From Anaerolineae bacterium (lineage in GTDB: Bacteria; Chloroflexota; Anaerolineae; Aggregatilineales; Aggregatilineaceae): a stretch of 64,000 bases of DNA. Numbering within the stretch: position 1 is the first letter of the stretch; each line of letters opens with the position of its first letter. The notes under the pieces are model-generated. The model searched no databases and had not been told where the DNA came from. It saw nothing but the letters and a program-made list of their open reading frames with translations. Where the stretch lies: assembly GCA_016926875.1 (NCBI GenBank), contig JAFGNU010000040.1, positions 100,017 through 164,016 on the forward strand, written 5' to 3'. The position numbers were made by a program, and so were the translations under genes. Shown here one piece after another: positions 9,950-19,496 of this stretch.

Positions 9950-11296
9950 TTACTGGACGACCACTGGCACGTCGGAAGCGTCGCCCTCAACTACAATGTA
10001 GAACTTTGTTACCCAGCCGTTGCCAAATTCGCTAACCACCAGCCACCAGCCAAGGTCCGGGCTTTGGCCGATGATGGGCATGCGTGTCCCAGCGTATACC
10101 GTTCCGATCGAATCGAACACGCTGTTTGGACCGGAGCGGATGTTAAGCGCGCCGGTAGTAACGCGGGCGATTGGCCCCGTTTCGGCGGGCGCGGGTGCAG
10201 CGCCGCTGCCCTGGCCAGGAGCCGGTGGAACAATGCCGCCCGGTTCGACAAACGGCATTCCGCTTGTGTCTCCACGGACGATGATATACCAGCCGCTAAC
10301 CCAACCAGTGCCAGCGGGAAACTGGATCAGCCACCACGTCCAATCAGCGTTGCGCCCGATGATCCGGCCCTGTTCGCCGCCTGCTAGCGCGCCCAGGCTG
10401 GTATACTGCGGTCCTGGCCCGCTGCGCAGGTTCAATGCACCGGTGTTGATGATCCCTATCGGTCCGGTGACAGCGGCTCCTGCTGCGATCCCTTCAGCAT
10501 CCGGCAAGGCGCCGTATTCGTTTCGAGGAATAATATAGGCAGCCGAGACCCAGCCGGTGCCGTGTACCGTCTGCACCTGGTACCATGCATTGTCTGTGGA
10601 GCGTCCCACAATCGGCAGGGCTTCTCCCCCGGCCACTTGGCCGAGGATGGCAAAATTAATGCCAGGGCCAGCGCGAACGTTCAACGCGGTTGCCACCAAG
10701 CCAAACGGCGCTGCGGCAGTAACTGGCACGTTTTGTGGTGCGGCGCCGGGCACTCCTGCCCCGGTGAGATACTGGACAGACACCCAGCCGGTGCCGTACT
10801 CCCAGGCGATCTGTACCCACGTGTTATCGGCGTTAGCTCCGACGATCAGCACCTGTTGTCCCTGTCGAAGTTGGCCTAGCACGGGCGCATTAGGACCCGC
10901 TCCACTGCGGACGTTGACGGCGGCAGCGGTGACGGTGCCGATAGGACCGGGATCGTGAACAGGGACGTTGTCTGCATTGGTGGCAACTACACCAACTTCG
11001 GATACCCAGCCATCCCCGGCGGCAGCCCGAACGAACCACCAAGTACCGTCAGGGCTGATGCCCAGGATGGGTACAATTTCACCTGAATATAGAACGCCGA
11101 TGATGTAAAATCCGGTGCCAGGGCCACCTCGGACGTTGACGGCGCCGGTCGCCGTGACGTAGGGGCCGGTTTGTCGCAGTGCTGCGCTGTCAACCGGGGT
11201 AGAGACGGCGTACACAGCGCCAGCAGCCCACATCGACGAGAGCGCGACCAGGCATACCAGGAGGGCTGTGGTTATTTTTATGTGCGCACGCTGCAT
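9950..11296 (-). CDS. Secreted protein with five bacterial SH3 repeats
   Basis: This 448-residue protein has a signal peptide (basic start, hydrophobic TALLVCLVALSS, AVYA-like cleavage near residue 30). Five SH3b (SH3_3-type) repeats follow, each with an ALNVRxGPGxxxxxLG core and a GTGWVSxxY end. Repeat spacing is ~60-85 residues with Pro/Gly/Ala-rich linkers. There is no catalytic domain. SH3b domains commonly bind peptidoglycan or other cell-surface polymers, so a surface-binding or adaptor role is plausible. AGGAGG precedes the ATG. The gene converges on the giant repeat gene, and two neighbouring multi-repeat exported proteins suggest a cell-envelope region. Confidence 0.88.
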   Translation of the reverse strand: MQRAHIKITTALLVCLVALSSMWAAGAVYAVSTPVDSAALRQTGPYVTATGAVNVRGGPGTGFYIIGVLYSGEIVPILGISPDGTWWFVRAAAGDGWVSEVGVVATNADNVPVHDPGPIGTVTAAAVNVRSGAGPNAPVLGQLRQGQQVLIVGANADNTWVQIAWEYGTGWVSVQYLTGAGVPGAAPQNVPVTAAAPFGLVATALNVRAGPGINFAILGQVAGGEALPIVGRSTDNAWYQVQTVHGTGWVSAAYIIPRNEYGALPDAEGIAAGAAVTGPIGIINTGALNLRSGPGPQYTSLGALAGGEQGRIIGRNADWTWWLIQFPAGTGWVSGWYIIVRGDTSGMPFVEPGGIVPPAPGQGSGAAPAPAETGPIARVTTGALNIRSGPNSVFDSIGTVYAGTRMPIIGQSPDLGWWLVVSEFGNGWVTKFYIVVEGDASDVPVVVQ

Positions 11297-11492
11297 GAGA
11301 AATCCTCCTAAACTTTGTGGAGATGAGCGGAATAATCGTTAACGAGAACGCTTGTGCTTTGCTATAGTATGGTTCAGGATGCAGTGTACGTTGATTTGAG
11401 TTCTGACGCAACAAATGGGTTTTTGAGGAGCGAGGTGGATCAAAAAAGCAAGCTTTTATACTTCAGCTCGCCGTGAATGATTGGTTGTATAG

Positions 11493-11575
11493 TGCCCTGG
11501 AGAGGACTCGAACCTCCACGCCCAAAAGGGCACAGGCCCTCAACCTGCCGCGTATGCCAATTCCGCCACCAGGGC
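11493..11575 (-). tRNA. tRNA-Leu (anticodon GAG)
   Basis: On the minus strand the 83-base gene folds as a class II tRNA. It has a 7-bp acceptor (GCCCTGG with CCAGGGC, discriminator A), a D arm with AATTGGCAT, an anticodon stem GCAGG/CCTGT enclosing loop TTGAGGG, a long variable arm (TGCCCTTTTGGGCG), and a T arm with GGTTCGAGTCC. Anticodon GAG reads CUC/CUU. CCA is not encoded, so the 3' end needs the CCA-adding enzyme found at 35052. Confidence 0.95.
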
Positions 11576-11594
11576 ATTGGTTTTGTGAACCATC

Positions 11595-11622
11595 ATTATA
11601 CACGCCGCCCCTGAGATGTCAA
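11595..11622 (-). promoter_or_regulatory. Sigma-70-type promoter of tRNA-Leu
   Basis: On the minus strand a perfect TTGACA (11617-11622) and a perfect TATAAT (11595-11600) are separated by 16 bases. The -10 ends 19 bases before the mature tRNA 5' end, which is ideal placement for a tRNA promoter. Confidence 0.85.
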
Positions 11623-11707
11623 TGGTTGCGGATGGGCGCTGCCTGCGTACAATCGAGGGGGTAGCTGAGGTAGTCTGGCTGGTATGTTTGTATAGTGGAG
11701 TGTGCTT

Positions 11708-12736
11708 ATGCGTATTGTTGTGGATGCGATGGGAAGCGATAAGAACCCGGTCCCGGATGTTGAGGGAGCCGTACTGGCTGCGCGCGAGTATGGAGATACG
11801 GTGATCCTGGTAGGTGATCAGCCGTTGATTGAAAACGAGTTGGCTAGGTATAGTATTGCAGGGCTGTCGCTTGACGTCGTACATGCCGCCCAACACGTTA
11901 CGATGACGGATCGGCCCAGTGTAGTAGGACGCGGCAAGCCTGACTCATCTATGCATGTGGGTATGCGGCTGGTTCGGGATGGGCAGGGAGATGCCTTTGT
12001 AACTGCCGGGAACACGGGCGCTGTGTTGGCGATTGCCACGCTGCATACTCTCAGGCGGATTCCGGGTGTGTTTCGCCCCGCGTTGTCAACGATTTTACCT
12101 GTCCAGAAGCGCTTAATGATCTTGCTGGATATTGGCACAAACGCGGACTGTCGCGCTGAGTGGCTTGAGCAGTTTGCGCTGATGGGCAGCCTGTATGCTG
12201 AGCGGGCGTTGGGGTGCTCGGTTCCTCGTGTGGCGCTGTTGTCGAACGGGGAAGAAGAAGGCAAGGGGAATATGCTGGTGCGGGAAGCAGCGGAACTCCT
12301 GGCGCACAGCGGGGTTAACTTCATAGGAAACGTTGAGCCAAAAGACGTACTGGGTGGGGCTGCGGACGTGGTGGTTATGGATGGTTTTTCTGGGAATGTA
12401 TTTATCAAATCGTTGGAAGCGATGTCTTCCACGCTGTTGGACATCATTCGGGACGAACTGACGGCGGACCTGCGGTCCAAGATGGGCGGGTTGCTGTCTA
12501 AACCAGCCTTTCGCCGCGCTTACCATCACCTTGATCCGTTCGAGATTGGCGGTGCGCCGCTTCTTGGGGTCAATGGAGTTGTGATCATTGGCCATGGGCG
12601 GTCGAATGCGCGAGCGATAAAAAACGCAGTCCGCCAGGCGCGGCAGGCGGTTTCCGGCCAGATCGTGGAGGCAATTACCACCGGACTGGCTAAAACGTCG
12701 CTGAGCGCCAACGATCAGACGTCAGAGCAGGCATAG
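11708..12736 (+). CDS. plsX: Phosphate acyltransferase PlsX
   Basis: This 342-residue protein makes acyl-phosphate from acyl-ACP, the first step of phospholipid synthesis by the PlsX/PlsY route. Diagnostic features are the N-terminal VVDAMGSDKNP, the GNTGAVLA segment, the GTNADCRAEWLEQFALMG region and the C-terminal LLGVNGVVIIGHGRSNARAIKNA. Length fits the family. The ATG at 11708 is preceded by GGAG at a spacing of seven; a GTG two codons upstream is less well placed. fabF follows 26 bases later in the same orientation, so the two form a lipid-synthesis operon. No acpP or fabD is present between them. Confidence 0.95.
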   Translation: MRIVVDAMGSDKNPVPDVEGAVLAAREYGDTVILVGDQPLIENELARYSIAGLSLDVVHAAQHVTMTDRPSVVGRGKPDSSMHVGMRLVRDGQGDAFVTAGNTGAVLAIATLHTLRRIPGVFRPALSTILPVQKRLMILLDIGTNADCRAEWLEQFALMGSLYAERALGCSVPRVALLSNGEEEGKGNMLVREAAELLAHSGVNFIGNVEPKDVLGGAADVVVMDGFSGNVFIKSLEAMSSTLLDIIRDELTADLRSKMGGLLSKPAFRRAYHHLDPFEIGGAPLLGVNGVVIIGHGRSNARAIKNAVRQARQAVSGQIVEAITTGLAKTSLSANDQTSEQA

Positions 12737-12762
12737 GGGAAAGTGCAACAAAGGATTCAGCT

Positions 12763-14019
12763 ATGGAGCTTATGCGGAATAATTTTCCACGGGTAGTTGT
12801 TACTGGGATCGGAGCGGTTTCGCCGCTGGGGCGTTTTCCAGAGATGACGGACAGGCTTCGGTCTGGTGAGTCTGGAATCCGGCGGATTCAGAGCTTTGAT
12901 CCGTCGGAGTTGGAAGTTCAAATAGCATCAGAGGTTCTGGACTACGACCCGACTGAGTATATTGATCGCAAAGAGGCGCGGCGGATGGGCCGCCCGTCAC
13001 AATTTGCGGTGACAGCAGCGTTGGATGCGTTAAAGGACGCTGGGCTGACGGTCGAGGATTTGGAGCCGATTCAGGATCGGGTTGCCGTCGATTTTGGATC
13101 CTCGATGGGTGGGCATGATCTGGCCCAGGAGGCATCGTTTGGTTACCGGAGCGAGAAGCGCCGTCCCAGCCCGTTTTCTCTGATTCAGTCGCTGCCCAAT
13201 ATCCCGGCACACTATGTCAGTCGGGTGACAGGCGCGTTGGGTCCGCTGGTTTGTATCTCGGCTGCCTGTGCGACAGGTACACACAGTCTGGGTGATGCGT
13301 TTAACTTGATTCGACACGGACAGGCTGATCTGGTGATCGCGGGTGGGGTTGAAGCGATGATCCTCGATTATGCAATTGCTGGGTTTGTTTCCATGCGAGC
13401 GCTGGCAACCGGTTACAATGACAACCCTTCTGCTTCCAGCCGCCCATTTGATGCTGACCGCTGCGGGTTCATCTTTGGTGAAGGTGCCGGGTCGATGATC
13501 CTGGAGCCATTGGAGGCTGCGCGGGCACGTGGTGCCCGTATATACGCCGAGGTGTTGGGCATGGCCACATCGTCAGATGCGTTTCATGTTGCAGCGCCGG
13601 AGCCGACCGGTAGAGGTGCCGCGAACGTGATGAAATGGGCGATAAAAGACGCCGGGTTGAATCCGGATGAGATCGATTATATTAACGCGCATGGCTCATC
13701 TACCCAGGCCAATGACGCGGTGGAAACCCTGGCGATCAAGTCGGTGTTTGGCGATCATGCCTATGAGCTGGCTGTCAGTTCAACCAAGAGTATGCTAGGC
13801 CATTTACTGGGTGGCGCAGGTGCTGTTGAAGCGATTGCTACAATTATGATGTTGTACGAGCAGGTTATGCATCCAACGATCAACTATACGACTCCAGACC
13901 CTGAGTGTGACCTGGACTATGTGCCGAATGAGGCCCGTCAGGCCAGCTTGGAGTATGCCATTTCAAACAGCTTTGGGTTGGGCGGGCAGAATGCCTGTGT
14001 TGTGTTAGGTCGTGTTTAA
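12763..14019 (+). CDS. fabF: 3-oxoacyl-ACP synthase II
   Basis: This 418-residue KAS II condensing enzyme elongates acyl-ACP with malonyl-ACP in fatty acid synthesis. The catalytic triad is visible: Cys169 in SAACATGTH, His310 in NAHGSSTQAND and His347 in LGHLLGGAGAVEA. The N-terminus RVVVTGIGAVSPLG and the C-terminus SNSFGLGGQNACVVLG are typical. AAGGA lies about eight bases before the ATG. It follows plsX closely and is probably co-transcribed. FabF is distinguished from FabB by overall length and the GTHSLGDAF segment; chain-length preference cannot be read from sequence. Confidence 0.95.
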   Translation: MELMRNNFPRVVVTGIGAVSPLGRFPEMTDRLRSGESGIRRIQSFDPSELEVQIASEVLDYDPTEYIDRKEARRMGRPSQFAVTAALDALKDAGLTVEDLEPIQDRVAVDFGSSMGGHDLAQEASFGYRSEKRRPSPFSLIQSLPNIPAHYVSRVTGALGPLVCISAACATGTHSLGDAFNLIRHGQADLVIAGGVEAMILDYAIAGFVSMRALATGYNDNPSASSRPFDADRCGFIFGEGAGSMILEPLEAARARGARIYAEVLGMATSSDAFHVAAPEPTGRGAANVMKWAIKDAGLNPDEIDYINAHGSSTQANDAVETLAIKSVFGDHAYELAVSSTKSMLGHLLGGAGAVEAIATIMMLYEQVMHPTINYTTPDPECDLDYVPNEARQASLEYAISNSFGLGGQNACVVLGRV

Positions 14020-14063
14020 CTTTCCGGCTCGTCAGTTGCCAGGTTTGTTGCTTGCCGGTCAGA

Positions 14064-14864
14064 TTATTGCCTGTTCGGTGCAGCCAGCCTGGCTTGTTCT
14101 TCTTCTAACCGCTGCTGGCTTGCGTGTGCCTGGGTACACAGTCTGCTTCCTCCTGCATTCAGCCATTCCTCAAGTGTAGGGCTGTTGCTCATACCGGATA
14201 CAGCTTCCGAGTAGATGCGAGTGCCCCAGTAGTAGTAGCGGCGGGTTTCAGATGCCCAGGTTGCCCACCCGCGCTGAATGATACCATGCCCGCCGTTATA
14301 CGCTGCCAGGGCTAGTCCAACGTGCCCGTCTGCGCGTTCCAGTCCGGTGATCAAGTAATTCAGCCCGCGCTGGGCATTGGTTTGTACGTCCAGCATGTCT
14401 TCTCCTGTGGTGAAATGGAAGGGCATTACCTGGAATAACCCTTGAGCTCCGGCAGAGGACGTTACGGTTGAGTCGCCGCAGCTTTCGATCTGTATCACTG
14501 TGGCGATCAGGTTGGGATCGACCTGGTATAAGATCGCCCATGCTTTGATCAGCGCATCCCAGTACTGGACTTCTGGGGTAAAAACTGGTGACAGCGGTGC
14601 TACGGCAGCATCCGGGCCTGATGGGCTTCCGGCGTAATAGGGTTGTGTGGCCTCGATCACCGCGTAAGTGGGATCGGTTGGGGTGTGAGCTGGGAGCGTG
14701 TGGCTTATAATCATCAACGCGGTCAGCGAGGCGCAGGTTGCTAGCACGATGAGGAGAGCGCGGATTCCGTGGCGGAAAAAGCGGTGTGTCTCTCGTTGGG
14801 CGGACTGTGGACGCTGGTTTTTTCTATGGCGTGCCGTTTTTCGGGTTTCGTTATTTCGCGTCAT
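14064..14864 (-). CDS. Membrane-anchored lytic transglycosylase (SLT domain)
   Basis: This 266-residue protein has a very basic cytoplasmic N-terminus, one membrane helix at ~34-54, and an extracytoplasmic SLT lysozyme-like domain from ~100. The catalytic Glu is Glu127 in IQIESCG, followed by the family motif SAGAQGLFQVMP and then AALAYNGG-like residues (LALAAYNGGHG). It should cleave peptidoglycan glycan strands with formation of 1,6-anhydro-muramyl ends. The ATG at 14864 is used; a GTG seven codons upstream (14885) is an alternative start. A promoter is visible upstream. The gene stands alone between fabF and a divergent TPR gene. Confidence 0.9.
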   Translation of the reverse strand: MTRNNETRKTARHRKNQRPQSAQRETHRFFRHGIRALLIVLATCASLTALMIISHTLPAHTPTDPTYAVIEATQPYYAGSPSGPDAAVAPLSPVFTPEVQYWDALIKAWAILYQVDPNLIATVIQIESCGDSTVTSSAGAQGLFQVMPFHFTTGEDMLDVQTNAQRGLNYLITGLERADGHVGLALAAYNGGHGIIQRGWATWASETRRYYYWGTRIYSEAVSGMSNSPTLEEWLNAGGSRLCTQAHASQQRLEEEQARLAAPNRQ

Positions 14865-14908
14865 CTTTAGACTCGTATAGAACACATGTTCGATTTGTGA
14901 GCTAATAT

Positions 14909-14937
14909 AGCATAGCAGTGGTATGAGCGTGCGTCAA
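14909..14937 (-). promoter_or_regulatory. Promoter of the lytic transglycosylase gene
   Basis: On the minus strand TTGACG (14932-14937) and TATGCT (14909-14914) are separated by 17 bases. Initiation near 14902 would leave a short leader before the coding start. Confidence 0.6.
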
Positions 14938-14985
14938 TGTGACAATCGTAAGGTTTTCTGGCGAGTCTTCTCCTGTTGTTTCTGT

Positions 14986-15014
14986 GGGACAGGAGTGGCG
15001 AGTCAGCGTATAAT
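14986..15014 (+). promoter_or_regulatory. Promoter of the TPR gene at 15058
   Basis: GGGACA (14986-14991) and a perfect TATAAT (15009-15014) are 17 bases apart. This is divergent from the transglycosylase promoter in the same intergenic region. Confidence 0.55.
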
Positions 15015-15057
15015 TGGGGCTGTGATTTGTTGATAGAAACAACGAAAGTAGATAGTT

Positions 15058-16311
15058 GTGGTTGAGGTCCTGGGGATTATTGATCACTGTTTGCAAACAG
15101 GCGATTTGAAGCGGGCGGAGATTCTTATCGCCCGGTCGCTGCGTGCAGCCGCGATTGCTCCTGAAGATCGTGCCGACATTCTGATGCGGCGGGCGCAGGT
15201 GCGGCTCATGGCCGAAAAACCCGATGATGCCCTGGCGGATTTGCAGTCCTGCAAGGATTTGCAACCCGGTCTGGCTCACACACCTGCCATGCTGGAATTA
15301 ATGGGGGATGTGTTTTTCACTCGTTTTGAGCTGGCCCCGGTTGGTTTTGCTGACCGTGCTGACGCAGATCGGGCGCTTGAGTGTTATGATACCCTGATCG
15401 CCCAGGCGCCAGAATACGCCAACTTAGGCTGGGTGCTGTACCAAAAGGGACGTATCTTGCTGAGTGAAAACCGGATTAGTGAGGCGTCCGCAATCTTTCA
15501 GCAGGCGCTAGGCAGTCCGGGGCAATCCTCGCTGGCAGCGTTATGCTACGAGCGGTTGGGGTTTATTCAATTGTTCGAGGAACGAAATCCAGCCGAGGCG
15601 CTTACTTTGTTTGCGCAGGCGGTCGAGGCGTATCCTGCTGGTGAGAATGCCGGGTGGCTGGTACAGTTGCATATTTTGCGCAGCCGTGCGTTCCGTGAAC
15701 AGAAGTTGTATGCGGAAGCGCTGGCAGCCGCGCGACAGGCACTTTCCACCATCAGCGCAACTGCACCCGACTACCGGCGCACGCTGGCCGAAGCGCACCG
15801 GGCGGTTGGTGAGGCGTTGTCACATATCGCTGGTCGTGAGCAGGAAGCAATTGATCACCTTGTTGAGTTTCTTCAAGTGAGCAGGCGACCGCTTGGAGTA
15901 GATGTGACATGGAGTAGAGTACACGAAACCATTGGTGACCTGTCGTTTCGGTTGGAACGGTACGAGTTGGCTGCGGAATCGTATACGAATGCGTTGGTCT
16001 TCAACCCGTATCATCCGCTTGAAACCGCGTTGTATTACCGGATAGCGCGCTGTTACTATCGCCTGCGCTTTTATGAAAAGGTGATCGGCACCGTTGAGCA
16101 AATGCAGCAGTCGGCAGCAGTTGACGGTGAGATGATTCAGGATTACCGCATTTTTTATGTTTTGGGAAATGCGCATTTTGCCCTGAAGCACTATTCGCAG
16201 GCAGCAACCGCTTATCGTCAGGCGTTGTCTTTGGCTCCACATGGTGTCGAGCAGGTGCAAAAGATGCAGACGTACCTGCGTTTTTCAGAGGAGTTGAGTG
16301 TCCAGGCCTAG
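15058..16311 (+). CDS. TPR-repeat protein, cytoplasmic
   Basis: This 417-residue protein is almost entirely helical TPR-like repeats. Clear examples are DALADLQSCKDLQPG, ADRALECYDTLIAQAPEY, EASAIFQQALGSPG, EALTLFAQAVEAYP, AESYTNALVFNPY and AATAYRQALSLAPH. No signal peptide, membrane helix or enzymatic domain is present. TPR proteins act as scaffolds; the partner is not identifiable here. The GTG at 15058 is the first start in frame and has no convincing Shine-Dalgarno, so the true start could differ. trmFO follows 66 bases downstream on the same strand. Confidence 0.8.
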   Translation: MVEVLGIIDHCLQTGDLKRAEILIARSLRAAAIAPEDRADILMRRAQVRLMAEKPDDALADLQSCKDLQPGLAHTPAMLELMGDVFFTRFELAPVGFADRADADRALECYDTLIAQAPEYANLGWVLYQKGRILLSENRISEASAIFQQALGSPGQSSLAALCYERLGFIQLFEERNPAEALTLFAQAVEAYPAGENAGWLVQLHILRSRAFREQKLYAEALAAARQALSTISATAPDYRRTLAEAHRAVGEALSHIAGREQEAIDHLVEFLQVSRRPLGVDVTWSRVHETIGDLSFRLERYELAAESYTNALVFNPYHPLETALYYRIARCYYRLRFYEKVIGTVEQMQQSAAVDGEMIQDYRIFYVLGNAHFALKHYSQAATAYRQALSLAPHGVEQVQKMQTYLRFSEELSVQA

Positions 16312-16377
16312 GATCGCGAGGTGTTTCAGGTTGGTTGTATGCTGAGTTGGTCGATTTGTGAGCGTGTGTGAGATCAG

Positions 16378-17733
16378 ATGGTCGTACAAACACCAACCGT
16401 ACATGTGATTGGGGGAGGATTGGCTGGTTCGGAGGCAGCCTGGCAGATTGTACAGCGAGGTGTGCCTGCCCGACTATACGAAATGCGACCTCATCACATG
16501 ACACCGGCGCACACATCCGGCTGGCTTGCCGAGCTGGTATGTAGTAATTCGCTTGGCTCAAACCTGTCTGACCGGGCGCCCGGCGTGCTCAAGGCGGAAC
16601 TGCGCCGCCTGGGATCGCTGCTGATAGCTTGTGCTGATGAGAGCGCGGTGCCCGCAGGCGGGGCGCTGGCCGTTGATAGAGAACTGTTCGCCCGGCAGGT
16701 CACGACTGCGCTTGAGGACCATCCTCTGATCACCGTTGTACGAGAAGAGGTTAAGCGTATCCCGGATGGTCCCTGTGTCATTGCAACAGGGCCGCTGACG
16801 GCGCAACCGCTAGCGTTGGAGATCGCGGCTCTTGTTGGCGAGGAATACCTGTACTTCTATGATGCTATTGCGCCAACGGTCACAACCGAATCGATTGACA
16901 TGTCGGTAGCTTTTAGGGCCAGCCGCTACGGTCGTGGCGAGCAAGACGCGGGTGATTACATTAATTGTCCGCTGAGCCAGGAGGAATACCGGTCCTTTGT
17001 TGCTGCACTGCTGGTGGCGGACGTGATCGAGTTGCGTGATTTTGAACGCGAGGACCCGTGCTTTTTTGAGGGTTGTTTGCCAGTTGAACAGATCGCGGCG
17101 CGTGGGGAGCAGGCGCTGGCTTTTGGACCTATGCGCCCGGTTGGCTTGAAAGATCCGCGTACAGACAGGCGCCCGTATGCTGTGGTGCAGCTCCGGCAGG
17201 ATAATCTGGCGGGAACTCTGTACAGCCTGGTCGGTTTTCAAACCAATATGCGCTGGGGTGATCAGAAGCGTGTCCTACAAATGATCCCAGGACTTGAAAA
17301 AGCCGAGTTTGTGCGCTACGGTCAGATGCATCGTAACACCTTCATCAATGCCCCGCTGCATCTTGATGCCACGCTGCAATACCGGCAGCGCGCTAACCTG
17401 CTGTTTGCGGGTCAGATCACCGGGGTGGAGGGATACGCGGTCAACATCGGTACAGGACTGCTGGCGGGCATCAACGCTGCCAGGGTTGTGAGGTGTGCGC
17501 CTGTGTGGGAGCTGCCGCTTGAAACTATGTTAGGCGCGTTGTGCCATTATATCAGTCACGCTGCGCCCGCTGATTTCCAACCCATGAAAGCTAATTTTGG
17601 GATTCTGCCTGTGCTGGAAAATCCGCCTAGGGGAAAGCGAAACCGGCAGCGCCAGTATGCTGATCGGGCGCTGGCGGCCCTGGATGTGTTTCTGGGTGAG
17701 TGTGACACTTCAAATGGTGAAAAGCGTTTATAA
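16378..17733 (+). CDS. trmFO: Folate/FAD-dependent tRNA (uracil-54-C5)-methyltransferase TrmFO
   Basis: This 451-residue flavoprotein makes ribothymidine at position 54 of tRNA using methylene-tetrahydrofolate. The FAD-binding motif [12 protein letters not shown] is at residues 12-23. Other family signatures are the PAHTSG and SNSLGSN segment, and the late [20 protein letters not shown] region that closes over FAD. Length matches the family. It is distinguished from GidA/MnmG by its shorter length and the C-terminal [22 protein letters not shown] segment. hflX begins 55 bases after its stop, with a possible own promoter at the trmFO end. Confidence 0.95.
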   Translation: MVVQTPTVHVIGGGLAGSEAAWQIVQRGVPARLYEMRPHHMTPAHTSGWLAELVCSNSLGSNLSDRAPGVLKAELRRLGSLLIACADESAVPAGGALAVDRELFARQVTTALEDHPLITVVREEVKRIPDGPCVIATGPLTAQPLALEIAALVGEEYLYFYDAIAPTVTTESIDMSVAFRASRYGRGEQDAGDYINCPLSQEEYRSFVAALLVADVIELRDFEREDPCFFEGCLPVEQIAARGEQALAFGPMRPVGLKDPRTDRRPYAVVQLRQDNLAGTLYSLVGFQTNMRWGDQKRVLQMIPGLEKAEFVRYGQMHRNTFINAPLHLDATLQYRQRANLLFAGQITGVEGYAVNIGTGLLAGINAARVVRCAPVWELPLETMLGALCHYISHAAPADFQPMKANFGILPVLENPPRGKRNRQRQYADRALAALDVFLGECDTSNGEKRL

Positions 17734-17734
17734 T
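17729..17734 (+). promoter_or_regulatory. Candidate -10 box for hflX
   Basis: A perfect TATAAT overlaps the trmFO stop codon and lies about 55 bases upstream of the hflX ATG. No convincing -35 is seen at standard spacing. Confidence 0.35.
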
Positions 17735-17788
17735 TGCAGTCAGGGACGGTTTTAAGGAAAGGATTTTGCTATAAACAAGCGTACCGGT

Positions 17789-19087
17789 ATGGCTCCTGAA
17801 CGTGCTGTGCTGATTGGCCTTGAGGTAAAAGGATCGCGTCCATCCTTTACGGTCGATGATTCGCTGGACGAACTGGCGCTCCTGGCCCAGACGGCGGGCA
17901 TTGCTGTCCGCAGGCGTGTAACACAGCGCGTGGCGCGCATCGATCCGGCAACATTCATCGGCTCTGGTAAGCTTGAAGAAGTAGTCGCGCTGCTGCCGGA
18001 GTTGGATGCTAACATGGTGATATTCGATGATGAGTTGTCGCCTCGCCACCAGCGAGAGTTGGAGAAGGCGCTGGGTGAGAATGTTCGCGTTGTTGACCGC
18101 TCTGCGCTGATTCTTGACATCTTCGCTCAACATGCGCGTACACGCGAAGGCGCGCTTCAGGTTGAATTGGCGCAGTACGAGTACCGGCTGCCACGGCTGA
18201 CTCGCCAGTGGAGTCATCTGGCGCGGCAGGCGGGCGGTGGAACTGCGCGTGGTGGTGCTGGTGGTGTGGGATTGCGAGGGCCGGGTGAAACGCAGCTAGA
18301 AGTAGATCGGCGTGAGATTCGGCGGCGAATATCGAAGCTGAAAGAAGAGCTTGAAGCTGTGCGTGCTCACCGGGAGCGCCACCGGACCCAGCGCGCGCGG
18401 GCTGGTATTTCCACCGTTGCGTTGGTGGGTTATACCAATGCGGGAAAGTCAACTTTGCTGAATGCGCTGTCCGATGCGGATGTGTATGTTGCCGATCAGT
18501 TGTTTGCTACGTTGGATCCGACGATCAGGCGTGTCAAGCTGCCCAGCAGCCGGGTGGTGCTGTTATCTGATACGGTCGGGTTTATTCAAAAGCTGCCGGT
18601 GACGTTGGTCGCGGCGTTTCGCGCTACGCTGGAAGAAGTGACGGAGGCCGATCTGCTGCTGCATGTGGTGGATGCCAGCCACCCGTTAGCGTGGGATCAC
18701 ATCGATGTTGTGGAGGATACATTGGCGGAGATTGAAGCCAGTCGTGTGCCCAAGGTGCTGGTGCTGAATAAAATTGATCTTGGGCAGAAAGATCAGACTA
18801 TGCGTGACTACGCTGCGCTGGGGTATCAGGCGGTGGTGCGCATCTCTGCTTTGCAGCGAACCGGGTTGGATGATCTGCTGGGAGTAATTGATCGGGTGCA
18901 GTCGGATCAATTGGTGATGGTTTCGCTGTTGATTCCTTATGCAAAAGGTGATTTGCTGGCTTCTATTCACGCTCTTGGTGTGGTTGAGGATGAGTGGCAT
19001 ACTGCTGAGGGGGCGTTGGTAAAGGCGTTGGTGCCTCCCTGGTTGGAAGGGCACATAAAGCGGGCGCTCAAGTTGGATGAGGATTGA
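17789..19087 (+). CDS. hflX: Ribosome-associated GTPase HflX
   Basis: This 432-residue protein has the HflX N-terminal nucleotide-binding domain (residues ~15-110), a helical linker with the family glycine-rich segment ARGGAGGVGLRGPGETQLE, then a TRAFAC GTPase domain. The G1 P-loop GYTNAGKST is at 214-222, G3 is DTVGF and G4 is NKID. HflX splits stalled or stressed ribosomes. The usual Phe in the DTVGFI segment is present. The ATG at 17789 is used, but a strong AAGGAAAGGA lies about 25 bases upstream, badly placed for it; see findings. A small membrane-protein gene follows almost without gap. Confidence 0.93.
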   Translation: MAPERAVLIGLEVKGSRPSFTVDDSLDELALLAQTAGIAVRRRVTQRVARIDPATFIGSGKLEEVVALLPELDANMVIFDDELSPRHQRELEKALGENVRVVDRSALILDIFAQHARTREGALQVELAQYEYRLPRLTRQWSHLARQAGGGTARGGAGGVGLRGPGETQLEVDRREIRRRISKLKEELEAVRAHRERHRTQRARAGISTVALVGYTNAGKSTLLNALSDADVYVADQLFATLDPTIRRVKLPSSRVVLLSDTVGFIQKLPVTLVAAFRATLEEVTEADLLLHVVDASHPLAWDHIDVVEDTLAEIEASRVPKVLVLNKIDLGQKDQTMRDYAALGYQAVVRISALQRTGLDDLLGVIDRVQSDQLVMVSLLIPYAKGDLLASIHALGVVEDEWHTAEGALVKALVPPWLEGHIKRALKLDED

Positions 19088-19098
19088 GGGGGGACTCT

Positions 19099-19485
19099 GT
19101 GAGGCGAGTGATAGCAGCGCTGTTGAAGTTGGTGTTGTGGCCGATCCGGGTTGTGTTGCGTGTGCTTGGGGGGATTTTTGTGGTGCTGCTTCGTCCTGTT
19201 GGTCGTTGGGTTGACGAGTCGGGGGCGTTGAGTAATCTTCTTAATCAGTTTTCCTCGCTGATGGCGACGCAGCGTGGGTTGCTGTTGCTGGTGGGGATTG
19301 GTCTCACCGTGCTGAGTTTGCTTAGTCATATTGTCGTTCTGGTTATTATGGTGTCCAGCGCCAGTTTTGACCGGCAGCTTTACTGGCTGTGTGTCCCGTT
19401 TATTTTGCTGCATACGGGTGTGCTGGCGGGCTTTGTGGGGGCAGTGCTGGCTACGCCGCTTGGGCAGGGATACAAAGACAAATAG
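19099..19485 (+). CDS. Small membrane protein, function unknown
   Basis: This 128-residue protein has an amphipathic or hydrophobic N-terminal segment (~5-30) and two clear membrane helices at ~55-80 and ~92-115. No family is recognised. The GTG at 19099 follows GAGGGGGG at good spacing; an upstream TTG at 19084 would overlap hflX. It begins 11 bases after the hflX stop, so the two are probably co-transcribed. Codon and base use (G/T-rich) match its left-hand neighbours. Confidence 0.7.
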   Translation: MRRVIAALLKLVLWPIRVVLRVLGGIFVVLLRPVGRWVDESGALSNLLNQFSSLMATQRGLLLLVGIGLTVLSLLSHIVVLVIMVSSASFDRQLYWLCVPFILLHTGVLAGFVGAVLATPLGQGYKDK

Positions 19486-19496
19486 TTGTTGTGCTG

